From positions 1 through 64,000 of the forward strand of contig NZ_BBXD01000011.1 of assembly GCF_001570545.1 (NCBI RefSeq): 64,000 nt of DNA. The letters run 5' to 3'. Under the pieces are notes generated by a model that saw only the letters and a program-made list of their open reading frames with translations, had not been told where the DNA came from and searched no databases. This DNA comes from Herbidospora mongoliensis. Its GTDB lineage: Bacteria > Actinomycetota > Actinomycetes > Streptosporangiales > Streptosporangiaceae. Shown here piece after piece: positions 17,951 to 26,583 of this stretch. The position numbers and the translations under genes are program-made. Within the stretch, counting starts at the first letter, position 1. The number at the start of each line of letters is the position of its first letter.

Positions 17951-18575
17951 GGAGACGGACGACCCGTGGTCGCGCCTTTGGGCGCTTCCGCGGGTCTCCT
18001 TCGTTTATACGGGGGGACGGCCCCCCGAACCCCCCGCTGTCAGGGGGGTTGCCGCCCCCTCACGCTCCCCCTGGTGTGCTTGCGCACCCCTGGCGTCGCT
18101 TCGCTCCGGGGCGCTGCGCTCCTTGCGATCGGGCTCCGCCCCCTCGCGCTCCCCGGCAAGGCCTCGCGTCGCTCGGGAATCTGCGGGCTTCGCCCCCCTT
18201 GATGATGTCGGGCCTCGATGTGGGGGACCCACGGGCGCGTCGGTACACCGTCGACCAAGAATGACACGTTCGCGTTATGGACGTCTGCACAGTTCAGGGG
18301 CGTTCTGGGGTGATCAGCATGTAGTCCGGCCCGAGGAGAGCGCCTCAAGGACGATGGAGTGAGCGCGTTCGCCTCCTGGCGTCGTTTCGCTTCGCTTCCT
18401 GCGACAGGCCGCCCCTTGAGCTCCCTGGCAGTCTCGCTTCGCTCGCCATTTGGGCCTTCCGGTGCCCGGTCTGAAGCATGCCGGGGTCCTTCGAGGTGTT
18501 TCCGCCCGCTCGCGCGGCTATCTCGGTGTGCCGATCGCGGGCAGTCCGCCGCTTATCTCGTGGCATGATCCCGCC
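17951..18575. repeat. Non-coding stretch: terminator, G/C-run block and CTTCGCTCG repeats
   Basis: The first 50 bp form the same GGAGAC/GTCTCC hairpin as after copy 2. The next 200 bp are a near-duplicate of 13936..14130, and 18370..18450 again contains TCGCTTCGCTTCC and CTCGCTTCGCTCG units. Short frames crossing it are not credible. It separates the island from the GNAT gene. Confidence 0.6.
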
Positions 18576-19043
18576 ATGGCCGATGTCACGCTTCGTCCCG
18601 TCACTGATGACAATCGCGCTGAAGTGACAGCTCTGAGAGTCACCTCCGTGCAGGAGGAGTACGTGGCGAGTGTCGCCGACTCCTTCGCCGACGCTGAGCG
18701 TTACCCGGAGGCGATGCCGCGTTACTGGGCGATCTACGCAGACGAGGCACCGGTCGGATTTCTCATGATCAGTGACAACGTTCCGCCGGGCGATCCGGAG
18801 ATCCTAGGCCCGTACTTCTTGTGGCGTCTGCTCATCGATGCCGGGCACCAGGGGCGCGGGTACGGCCGAGCCGCTCTAGCCGCGCTGGGCGACTATCTGA
18901 GTACTCGCCCCGGCGCCATTGAGTTGCTCACCAGCGTGCATCCCGGCGAGATCGGCTCCCCGATGGGCTTCTATCTGCGCTTGGGCTTCCAGGACACCGG
19001 GGTCGACCACGACGGCGAACGCGTCCTGCGACTGCCGCTCTGA
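18576..19043 (+). CDS. GNAT acetyltransferase, BltD/SpeG-like
   Basis: 155 aa starting at the ATG of MADVTLRPVTDDNRAEV. It shows the GNAT acetyl-CoA loop RLLIDAGHQGRGYGRAAL (Q/RxxGxG/A type at about 90-107), preceded by AIYADEAPVGFLMISDN and followed by the C-terminal GFYLRLGFQDTG. The combination LRPVTxxN and VGFLMISD is typical of the spermidine/spermine acetyltransferase subgroup, but the substrate cannot be set from sequence. It is the first gene right of the island. Confidence 0.85.
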   Translation: MADVTLRPVTDDNRAEVTALRVTSVQEEYVASVADSFADAERYPEAMPRYWAIYADEAPVGFLMISDNVPPGDPEILGPYFLWRLLIDAGHQGRGYGRAALAALGDYLSTRPGAIELLTSVHPGEIGSPMGFYLRLGFQDTGVDHDGERVLRLPL

Positions 19044-19122
19044 CCGGTTCGTCGGTCCCGGGCCATGACGTTCCTGGCTGTGGATGCTTCTCTCACCCTG
19101 ATGCCCGCAAGCAGTCGCTGCG

Positions 19123-19521
19123 TTATTTGGTGAGGGCCGCGTCTCCCCAGACGGCGGGTAGAACCGTCACGATGTTCTCGGGCTTTCCGTCGATGAGGGT
19201 CGCTTTCAGCGAAAGACGTAGCTGACCTGAGATGTCGATTCGATCGAAGGTGAAGGGCTTGAGCCGCTCGCCACGGCCACGCCAAGCGCCTTGCCCCAGG
19301 ATCGGATGGTCGTCGTCAGCGCGAGAACTGCGCAGATGCCGCCCACGATCACGGCGGCGATCGCGAAGCCGCCGACGATGACCTGCCATCGCCAGTCCGT
19401 TGGCCACATTGCCGATGATCTGGAAGATCAGGGGAAAGAGTCCAGGGTTCTGCGGCGGCGGCGAATCCCGATGGTTCTCGTCCGATCTCTCCGACTGCAA
19501 ATGGGTCACTTGTGTCCCCAC
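19123..19521 (-). pseudogene. Small single-TM protein gene with two compensating frameshifts
   Basis: In one frame the N-terminus (THLQSERSDENHRDSPPPQNPG) and C-terminus (FTFDRIDISGQLRLSLKATLIDG) look real, but the middle (HRRRLRDRRRDRGRHLRSS) looks like a shadow frame. In the neighbouring frame the middle reads VIVGGFAIAAVIVGGICAVLALTT, a clear TM helix. A one-base shift near 19410 and a compensating one near 19265 would give a protein of about 130 residues with one TM. Either the gene is damaged or the assembly has two nearby indels. Confidence 0.4.
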
Positions 19522-19704
19522 CCTCGATGGCCGTCGCCCTCAGGTGGGTTGTTCGACGGTCGGCGTCTCATGTGAGCGCGACCCCGCGCAGGATGTCCGG
19601 ATTACGCGTCGCAACGTGAGCGTCGCCGCATCCGAGGAGACAGTGATTGGGGTTGGTGACTCGCGGGTCACCGTGTTGATGAAGCCGAGAACCCCCTGTT
19701 TCCC

Positions 19705-20649
19705 TCACGGGAGGTACAGACGGCGGCCATCCGGGTTGACGAGCGCTGCCGACGGAACGAAAGCGGGTGTGGAGTTCGGGGGATTCCCCTCCTCGGTCTG
19801 CGTTTCGGAAGAATCGGCGGAACGCACGAAGGCGACGACGAGAATGATGAGGAGAATCGTTGCGATCGCGAAAATCGCGATCAGCTCACCACTGAACCTG
19901 CTGGGCGGCTGGAAGGCATCCGATTCCTCTCCGAGTTCGACGCCTGGCTCCTTCGCATCATCGGCCGAGGTCGCGGGGCGGTTGAATTCGACCAAGGCCG
20001 CCATGCCGGCCACGATCATGCCGAGTACGACGAACCAGAAACCGGGGCCGGTCAAGAAGCCGGCGTCAAACATGTGATCCGAGGACCCTCGCTGTTCCAT
20101 GGCCGTTTGAATCCGAGCCAGCCAGATCAGGTACACGGCGATCGCCAGAACGGCCGCGGCGATCACTGCGAGGCAGGTCCTACGCCGGGCATTGGGGGTG
20201 ATGACCGATCCACGCCACAGCCACAGACCAAGACCGACCGCCACAGCAGCCGCCAACGGGATCAACCACAGGTAGCCCATTCCGTTCTCACCGGACGACA
20301 ACAGCGCGGTCAGCGAAGGGGCGGTCACCGCCCCTACGAAAGGAAGCGTGATCACAGGCAGCGCGAAGAACGAGATCAAGGCCGCCGTCGAGCCGATCAA
20401 AGATGTGAGGGCGGCCCCACTACCACCAGGTGGCGGCGTTCTTGACCCTCCTGGAGAGGAAACAGGGGAATGATCAGTGAAAGGCTTTTCATCATCGACG
20501 GGCGCCGCACGTTTGACCAGCCGAGCGGCGGTTTCGGGACGTCTCAGCAGTCGCTCTTTGGCTAAGGCGAACTCTTCATCGGTGAGGGCGCCGTCCACAT
20601 GCAGCCGAGCCAGTTCCTGAAGTTGGAGCACCAAATTAGATTCTTCCAT
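19705..20649 (-). CDS. SHOCT-domain multi-TM membrane protein
   Basis: 314 aa from ATG at 20649, which has AGGGAG upstream. Residues 7-36 form a SHOCT motif (LQELARLHVDGALTDEEFALAKERLL). A Pro/Ser-rich linker follows, then about five TM helices (about 80-110, 124-146, 160-181, 199-222, 260-283) and a short C-terminal extracytoplasmic tail. SHOCT motifs recur at the ends of actinomycete membrane proteins and probably mediate oligomerisation. No enzymatic motif is seen. Confidence 0.75.
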   Translation of the reverse strand: MEESNLVLQLQELARLHVDGALTDEEFALAKERLLRRPETAARLVKRAAPVDDEKPFTDHSPVSSPGGSRTPPPGGSGAALTSLIGSTAALISFFALPVITLPFVGAVTAPSLTALLSSGENGMGYLWLIPLAAAVAVGLGLWLWRGSVITPNARRRTCLAVIAAAVLAIAVYLIWLARIQTAMEQRGSSDHMFDAGFLTGPGFWFVVLGMIVAGMAALVEFNRPATSADDAKEPGVELGEESDAFQPPSRFSGELIAIFAIATILLIILVVAFVRSADSSETQTEEGNPPNSTPAFVPSAALVNPDGRRLYLP

Positions 20650-21290
20650 GGACAACTCCCTATGGACTCGATGCGTCACCAGGAACACGCCGACATCAAT
20701 TGAATTACCTGGGTGTACAGTAGCCTCGATTTTCATCAATACACAAAGTCGGACTTTTACCTATTGTCCAGATATCTACCTTGCGCACCTTTTCGGGCCG
20801 ATAAAGATCGGTTGATAAGTGCATAAAAGGTGCCGAATTCAGTTTCGGCGAGCAGTTCAAACTGGTCTGGAGCCCCGAGCCCCTGGACATCGATGCTGTG
20901 GGCACCGGCCAGCGCGTACGGTGGAGCGGATCAGTCGGCACCCTCAGGCGTTCACGGCTGTGTCACACCACGGGTCATTCAGCCCGGAACCGCCGAGCTG
21001 CGATGGCCTCCTTGAGGAAGGCACAGCGTTCTCCGCTTCCGACCGCATCGGATCCACGTAGCAGCCTTCATCGCCGTGACATCCGGTTTCAGTGCGCGAG
21101 TGGCTACCTGGACGAGCGACTGTGCTGATATCGGCGCCGGATTGGGGCGTCTCTCGGGCCGTCGTTTCCGTACAAGACGGGCACAGCGGTGCCTTCTAGC
21201 ATGGGCACTCCGCTGCGGCGCGTCGGTGTGGCACTGCCATCCGTCGATCTGCCTGGCGGCCTTGTCGACCGATAATGAGGAGAACAGCAC
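20650..21290. other. Non-coding stretch with a possible protein relic
   Basis: About 640 bp. On the plus strand near 20835..20930 one frame reads FGEQFKLVWSPEPLDID then AVGTGQRVRWSGSVG, which looks like genuine but truncated protein sequence; it has no start and runs into non-coding frames. The right end carries the promoter and GAGGAG ribosome site of the reductase gene. Confidence 0.4.
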
Positions 21291-21869
21291 ATGCGTGATC
21301 TGGTCTATACCGCGTTCGTTTCGCTCGACGGCGTTGTGGACTCCCCCGGCGGTGGACCGGGTGAGGAGCATCGCAGCGGGGGCTGGGTGGTCAAGGACAT
21401 CGAGTTTCTGCCTGAGGCGTTCTCGCTCAAGGGCGAGGAGCTTGAGGAGACGACGGCGCTGATGTTCGGGCGGCGCAGTTACGAGATGTTCGCACCGACC
21501 TGGCGGGACTCGGAGGACCATGCCGCATACAAGGAGCTGCCCAAGTACGTGGTCTCGAGCACCCTGCCTGACGACGCCCTTGTCGAAGGTTGGGGGCCGA
21601 CGACGATTCTGCGCTCGGCCGAGGACGTCGTGGAGCTCAAGAAGGGCGAGGGGGGCGCGATCTTTATCCATGGGAGTGCGGAGCTCGCTCGGCGGCTGTC
21701 GGACGCGGGGCTGGTCGACCGGTACAACCTGCTCGTCTTCCCTGTGCTGCTCGGCGCGGGGAAGAGTCTGTTCAGCAGCTCGGACAAGGACAAGCAGGCG
21801 CTGCGTCTTCGTGAGTCCGCGGCCTATCCGAACGGCGTCCTGAAGTTGATCTACGACGTCGTCGGCTGA
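21291..21869 (+). CDS. RibD C-terminal/dihydrofolate-reductase-like reductase
   Basis: 192 aa with ATGAGGAGAA upstream. LVYTAFVSLDGVV at the N-terminus, MFGRRSYEMFAPTW (about 67-80), KYVVSST, and FIHGSAELARRLSDAGLVDRY (about 124-145) with VLLGAGKSLF are the hallmarks of the RibD_C family. Members bind NADPH, but most stand-alone actinomycete copies have no known substrate. It is convergent with the AraC gene and overlaps its 3' end by 19 bp. Confidence 0.9.
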   Translation: MRDLVYTAFVSLDGVVDSPGGGPGEEHRSGGWVVKDIEFLPEAFSLKGEELEETTALMFGRRSYEMFAPTWRDSEDHAAYKELPKYVVSSTLPDDALVEGWGPTTILRSAEDVVELKKGEGGAIFIHGSAELARRLSDAGLVDRYNLLVFPVLLGAGKSLFSSSDKDKQALRLRESAAYPNGVLKLIYDVVG

Positions 21870-22561
21870 TCCAGGTCCAGGGCGATCGCGCCGCCGGTGC
21901 CCTCGCGGAGTTGTCTCGCCGTACGCCCGACGTAGCGGCGCAGCGCATGGGCCAGGTGTGGCTCGTCGAAGTACTCGAGCTTGGAGACGACGTCGGCGAC
22001 CGGGGTGTCGGCGGCCAGCAGCGCCGCAGCCCTGCGGACGCGTTCGATCTGTCTCACGGCGCCTTGGGTGAGGCCGGTCGCCGCGCGGAAACGGCGTTCG
22101 GCGGTGCGGTCCGAGACCGCTAAACGGCGGCCTTGGCGGATCTCGGCGACGAGTGGGTCGCGGATCACGGCTCCGGCGCGGACCAGGCGGTCGACCAGGG
22201 CTTCGGCGTCGTCGGGGCCGGGGGTCTCCCAACGGAGGCCGTCCAGGCGGAAGGTTCTGTGTGTGGCGTCGGGGAGTTCGAGGCCGCGGTCGACCAGGGC
22301 CGGCGTGGGCATGGCCCGGAGGCGGGTGCCCACTGCGAACTCGATGCCGACGAAGGTCGCGCCTTCCGGCACCGGCGCGGTGCCGGTTCTGGTCTCGGGG
22401 CCGGAGATGCTCGCATACGCCGTGCCTTCGAGCTCCCAGAACACCAGACCCCAGCAGACAGCCGCCACCGAGGTCATCTCCGCGACCTGCTCGCTCGTGC
22501 AGGTCCACACGGTGTCGACCCACGGCGAGTCGGAGGCGCGAGTCTCGAACCGCAGTGCCAC
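21851..22561 (-). CDS. AraC-family transcriptional regulator
   Basis: 236 aa from GTG at 22561 (MALRFETRASDSPW); an ATG at 22660 is possible but the extra residues look unconserved. The N-terminal part (about 1-150) is the sensor half seen in AraC proteins with VPEGATFVGIEFAVGT. The C-terminal part contains the AraC double helix-turn-helix: RLAVSDRTAERRFRAATGLTQGAVRQIERVRRAAALL and VVSKLEYFDEPHLAHALRRYVGRTARQL. It probably regulates the convergent reductase or a nearby gene; no operator was identified. Confidence 0.85.
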   Translation of the reverse strand: MALRFETRASDSPWVDTVWTCTSEQVAEMTSVAAVCWGLVFWELEGTAYASISGPETRTGTAPVPEGATFVGIEFAVGTRLRAMPTPALVDRGLELPDATHRTFRLDGLRWETPGPDDAEALVDRLVRAGAVIRDPLVAEIRQGRRLAVSDRTAERRFRAATGLTQGAVRQIERVRRAAALLAADTPVADVVSKLEYFDEPHLAHALRRYVGRTARQLREGTGGAIALDLDQPTTS

Positions 22562-22715
22562 GGAAGAAGGATAGGCACAGTTCGCCGTCCACCCAATCGA
22601 GCTGGCGATCGGCCGCCCCTCCGACGCGTCCCGGTGTTGGACGACCCTCCAGCGCGGCATGAACCCAATACGTGCCGCAAATCGAGGCTAATCGCAGGCG
22701 CAGCGTTTCGGTTGG

Positions 22716-22850
22716 ACGGGAATCATCCTTTTCGGCGGCGCTATCTCCGATAACTCGTGCGCCATTCGCTATTACGAGAAGCACGGCTTCCGGCGAGTCG
22801 GCTCCTTCACCGGTGAGAACGGCGTCCGTCCATGTCTTCGTGCGAGCTGA
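22716..22850 (+). pseudogene. C-terminal relic of a GNAT acetyltransferase
   Basis: One plus-strand frame ending in TGA at 22850 reads DNSCAIRYYEKHGFRRVGSF, the final strand-helix of GNAT acetyltransferases (N-x-x-A-I-R-x-Y-E-K-x-G-F). The acetyl-CoA-binding part and a start are missing. It is a dead fragment between the AraC and vWA genes. Confidence 0.55.
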
Positions 22851-22977
22851 ACGGCGAGCTCAATCACGCGCTGAACGCATGATACGAGTTGATCGATAAC
22901 CATTTGTCGCACGCTTCTCACGGGGCAGGATGGGGCTGATGCCCAGGCCGTGAATGTCGTGAGGGAGATGTCGAGCC

Positions 22978-24906
22978 ATGACCGAGTCCACGCCCCCCGC
23001 CGAGGGCGAGGAGCGGCCGACGCGGCTCGGTCGGGCGGTCAGGGTGCTGGAGGCCGCCGCTGCGGTCGTCGCGGCTATCGGCACCCTGGTCGCGGGGGGC
23101 AACGCGGTACTCAAGCAACTCGTCGGCGACGACCCCTGGGCGGCTCAGGTCGCCACGGCGGCCGGGTTCGTGTTGCTGGTCGGGCTGACCGTCGGCTGGG
23201 GGATGAGCCGGGCAGGAGTGCGGAACCGGTTCGTTGGGCTCTGGGGGAAGGCCTGGCCGGGGTTGCTCTGGCTGCTCGTGGTGGTCACCGCGATGGGGGT
23301 GGTGTCGCTGGGGCTGACTTTCGATCGCTGGCTGGCGTTGCGCAACGATCCCTGTGCGCCGCCGCTCGAACTTACCGCGATGGTGCCGCCCGAGGATGTG
23401 GACGACTTCGCGGCGATGGCCCGCGAGCACGAGGCGGGGCTGGCCATCGCCGGGTGTCCTTCCGTTCGGGTGGGGGTGCGGGGGGCTCCCCCGGTGGCGC
23501 GGATCGGGGATGCGCTGGCGGCCGGGTGGCGTACCGCCGACGGGGTGCGGTTGCTGGGGCCTCGACCTGATCTGTGGGTGGCGGAGAGTTCCGCGGTGGC
23601 GGACGCGGTGCTGGCGGGGACGAGTGTGGCTCATGGGGTGGCGGCGGAGCGGCTCGGGTCGGTGGCCACCGATGAGCTGGTGCTGGCGGTGCCGGAGGCG
23701 CAGCGGCGGATCCTTCAGGACACTCTCGCCGCGGCCAACGCCGAGGGGGCCGGGGAGACCCGGGATCTGCTGCTGCGGCATTTCACTTCGGAGGGGCGGA
23801 AGGTTCAGCGGCCTGATCCTCTCATTTCCGGTACGGGGCTCGCCGCCATGCCGATGATCGGGGAGTCTGCCGTTTTCGGGTCCACCGAGGCGGCCGAGGA
23901 GGTGTTGCGTGCGGCCGACAGCCGCCGGTTCACCGATCCGCTGGAGTTGCTGTGCGCGTACCGGAAAGGGACCATGCTCGGGCCCGCCACCACCTCCTCC
24001 GAGGCCAGTGAGGAGTTGCGGCGCTCCGCCCTGGTCGTGCCCGACCATCTGCGCCGTCAGTATCAGGAAGGGCTGCGCGACCGGTGCCCGGAGGCGCTGG
24101 GGCCGGGGCAATGGGAGCCGCTGCCGGTGGTTGCGCCGCTGGGGCGGCTCGACTATCCGGCGGTGTTGCTGACCTGGCCCGACCGGCGTGGGGCGGCGCG
24201 TGCCGAAGCGGTCCGGGCGCTCGCGCGGTGGCTCGTGACCGAGCAGCGGTTGCGGGGGCGTCATTTCGGGCCGCCGGCCCCGGCCGCCGCGTCTCCTTCG
24301 GGGACGCCCGCCCAGTTGCGTGCGGCGCTGGCCTCCGCCGCGCAGGCGGAGCAGAGCGTCGCCATCGCCCTCTTGCTCGACGGGTCGGGGTCGATGCGTC
24401 GTCATCTGGCCGACGGCATCGAGGCGGTCGAGAAGATCCTGGACGAGCTGCGTTCGACCGACGAGGTCTCGCTCACCGTTCCGCGTCGTCTCGCCGGTGG
24501 AGGTGACGGGCAGCCTGAGATCCGGCAGGAGTACACCCTGGAGACCGCCGCGCTGCAATCGGACAACATCCGCCGGTACGTGCAGCAGTGGATGCCCCGT
24601 GACTGGGACCTCAAGCTCGACACCGCCGTCGAACTGCTGGCGTCCGCCCGCGCGGACGCCGACGTGTTCGTGGCGATCACCGACACGGCTCCCGGCACCG
24701 CCGCCGATCTGAGTGACTCCGTGGCCGATCTCCAGCGGCGGGTGCGCGGGCTGGCCACGGAATCGCGGCTGGCCATCGTCAACGTCGGCTCCTCACCCTG
24801 TCCGGAGGCCCTCCCCGAACCCGGGGACGCGGCCCGGGACGCCCCGGTGACCTGCGTCAGCGACCTCGACGTCGGACAGCTGCTGACCTGGGCGAGGAAA
24901 CGATGA
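22978..24906 (+). CDS. Membrane-anchored solute-binding-like plus von Willebrand A domain protein
   Basis: 642 aa. The cytoplasmic N-terminus (1-30) is followed by three TM helices (about 32-48, 62-80, 95-117) and a large extracytoplasmic part. Residues 130-440 resemble family-1 solute-binding proteins (DLWVAESSAVADAVLAGTS, VLLTWPDRRGAARAEAVRALARWL). Residues about 455-640 form a von Willebrand A domain with the metal-ion site DGSGSM (about 466-471) and TDTAPGTAADLSD. vWA domains bind proteins or ligands through a divalent metal. The next gene, overlapping by four bases, encodes a solute-binding protein, so the two probably act together at the cell surface. No transporter genes are present. 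Confidence 0.8.
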   Translation: MTESTPPAEGEERPTRLGRAVRVLEAAAAVVAAIGTLVAGGNAVLKQLVGDDPWAAQVATAAGFVLLVGLTVGWGMSRAGVRNRFVGLWGKAWPGLLWLLVVVTAMGVVSLGLTFDRWLALRNDPCAPPLELTAMVPPEDVDDFAAMAREHEAGLAIAGCPSVRVGVRGAPPVARIGDALAAGWRTADGVRLLGPRPDLWVAESSAVADAVLAGTSVAHGVAAERLGSVATDELVLAVPEAQRRILQDTLAAANAEGAGETRDLLLRHFTSEGRKVQRPDPLISGTGLAAMPMIGESAVFGSTEAAEEVLRAADSRRFTDPLELLCAYRKGTMLGPATTSSEASEELRRSALVVPDHLRRQYQEGLRDRCPEALGPGQWEPLPVVAPLGRLDYPAVLLTWPDRRGAARAEAVRALARWLVTEQRLRGRHFGPPAPAAASPSGTPAQLRAALASAAQAEQSVAIALLLDGSGSMRRHLADGIEAVEKILDELRSTDEVSLTVPRRLAGGGDGQPEIRQEYTLETAALQSDNIRRYVQQWMPRDWDLKLDTAVELLASARADADVFVAITDTAPGTAADLSDSVADLQRRVRGLATESRLAIVNVGSSPCPEALPEPGDAARDAPVTCVSDLDVGQLLTWARKR

Positions 24907-26273
24907 TCCGCCGTCCGCGGGCCGCCACGGTCAGGCTGCTGGCCGGGGCCCTGGTGGGGGCGCTGGTCGGGTGGCTCGTCTTCGGGCCGGCCTGGCAGCC
25001 CGCCGGGACCTCCGGGTGCGCCGCCGCCGGGGGCACGCTGACCGTCGCCGCGGGATGGGACGAGAGCATCGACCAGCAGCGGGCCCGGATCATCAAGGCC
25101 TGGAGCGACAACGGCTTCCGGGCCGCGTTCACGCAGATCTCGCCCGTCACCGACGACAAGCGGGTCGAGATGGCCGCCTCCGTCGGCGACTGTCCGTTCG
25201 ACATCCTGATCCTCGACGTGGCCCACCTGGCCGAGTTCGCCGCCTCCGGGGCGATAGCCGAGGTGACTCTGCCGCCCGGCCGCTCGTTCCTGCCCCGCAC
25301 TGTGGAGGCGGGCGTCTACCAGGGTCGTCAGTACGGTGTGCCGTTCGCGGCCGATGTTCCGCTGCTCTACTCGCGTGGCGACACGGCCGACCTCGTCCGG
25401 CGGGCCTGGAGCCGGGAGCCCGTACCGGAGAGCCGGGCCGAGGGCACGGTGATCGTGCAGCTCGACGACTACGAAGGGGCCTCGGTCAACCTCATGGAGG
25501 CCATCGGGCTGGGCAACCTGGCCAACTTCGGTGAGGAGGTGCCGGGCGCGGCCGCGTTACGGCGGGCGTTCCAGCCCGGTCTCAGCCGGTGGGCGCGCCT
25601 CTATCGAGACGACACCCCGGGTATGCGCAGGTCGGCCGGTTACAAGGAGCGCGACAGCGTCGAGGAGTTCCGGCTCTCCAAGGGGCCGGTGGTGATGCGG
25701 AACTGGCCGTCGTCCTTCGGCGCGCTGGCCGCGGGCGACCGGTTCCGTACCAAGGACCGCCGTCTGTCGTTCACGATCGAGCCGGTGCCCGGCGGTGTGC
25801 TCGGCGGGTCGGTTCTGGCGATCTCCAGTGGGCTCGACGACGCCCGCGCGGCGGCCGCCCGCGTCCTGGTCGATCATCTGACCGCGCCGCAGACCCAAGC
25901 CGAGTTGTTCACCTGCGGGAGTTACGCCCCCGTCCTGTCGGAGTCGTACGACCTCGACACCTACGCCGGGCTGGGCTTCACCACCGCCGACGCCTGCCTC
26001 AACCTCGGCGACTCCCCCGACGCGACGAGCTACCGGGCCGAGTTCGGCGTCCTGGCCACCACCGTGCGCGACGCCATCGGCGAGGCCGGGCTACGCCCGC
26101 CGATCCCGCACTACAGCAGGTTCAGCGAGGTCTTCCGGCGGTGCGCGCGGGCCATCGTGACCGGGGCGGTGACCGATGTCGGCGACGACTACTACGGCAC
26201 CTTCTCGGCGGCTCTGTCACGGGCGGCCACCGGGCGGCTGACCGAGGGCGCCGCCTCATCGGTCTGCCGCTGA
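24903..26273 (+). CDS. Extracellular solute-binding protein (family 1)
   Basis: 456 aa starting in the ATGA overlap with the vWA gene. An N-terminal TM or signal (LLAGALVGALVGWLVFG, about 12-28) precedes a Cys (about 39). The body follows the family-1 fold: GGTLTVAAGWDESID, FDILILDVAHLAEFAASGAI, GRQYGVPFAADVPLLYSR, KGPVVMRNWPSSFGALA and GGSVLAISSGLDDARAAAARVLVDHL. Such proteins normally bind sugars for ABC import, but there are no permease genes here. Co-translation with the vWA protein suggests a receptor complex. Confidence 0.8.
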   Translation: MIRRPRAATVRLLAGALVGALVGWLVFGPAWQPAGTSGCAAAGGTLTVAAGWDESIDQQRARIIKAWSDNGFRAAFTQISPVTDDKRVEMAASVGDCPFDILILDVAHLAEFAASGAIAEVTLPPGRSFLPRTVEAGVYQGRQYGVPFAADVPLLYSRGDTADLVRRAWSREPVPESRAEGTVIVQLDDYEGASVNLMEAIGLGNLANFGEEVPGAAALRRAFQPGLSRWARLYRDDTPGMRRSAGYKERDSVEEFRLSKGPVVMRNWPSSFGALAAGDRFRTKDRRLSFTIEPVPGGVLGGSVLAISSGLDDARAAAARVLVDHLTAPQTQAELFTCGSYAPVLSESYDLDTYAGLGFTTADACLNLGDSPDATSYRAEFGVLATTVRDAIGEAGLRPPIPHYSRFSEVFRRCARAIVTGAVTDVGDDYYGTFSAALSRAATGRLTEGAASSVCR

Positions 26274-26579
26274 GCCCGCCCGCGCGGCCACCTTGGCGAC
26301 GTGGGCCTCCCACGTCGCCCGAGAATCGGTCGTGTACGAGGCCAGCGCGACCAGCGCGCTCAGGGCGACGTCGCAGAGTTCGGCGGCGACGTCGTCGGCC
26401 GTGTGGGTCCTGCCCTTGCGCGGGTTCTGGCCGATCATCCCGATCACCGCGCTCGCGACCTCGCCCGCCTCCTCCTGGACCTTGAGGACCCGAAGCAGAG
26501 GCTCCGGGTCCGCCGTCCCGTTCTTCGCGTCCAGCCACCGGACCAGGTCCGCCACGTGCTTCCACGTCGTGTCGCTCAT
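26256..26579 (-). CDS. MazG-like nucleotide pyrophosphohydrolase
   Basis: 107 aa, all-alpha. The motif QEEAGEVASAVIGMIG (EExxE at about 36-40) and the downstream AAELCDVALSALVALA (ExxD at about 67-70) are the metal-binding signature of MazG-like phosphatases that cleave NTPs to NMP and PPi. It is the last gene of the leftward MDR-MerR-LLM-MazG run, four bases after the LLM gene, and overlaps the 3' end of the convergent solute-binding gene by 18 bp. Confidence 0.8.
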   Translation of the reverse strand: MSDTTWKHVADLVRWLDAKNGTADPEPLLRVLKVQEEAGEVASAVIGMIGQNPRKGRTHTADDVAAELCDVALSALVALASYTTDSRATWEAHVAKVAARAGSAADR

Positions 26580-26583
26580 ACCG

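Noticed and set aside
20979-22784. 600-codon minus-strand open frame
   Set aside because: Pro/Arg-rich shadow of the RibD-like and AraC genes, no motif or ribosome site.
22918-24558. 546-codon minus-strand open frame
   Set aside because: Shadow of the vWA gene caused by high third-position GC.
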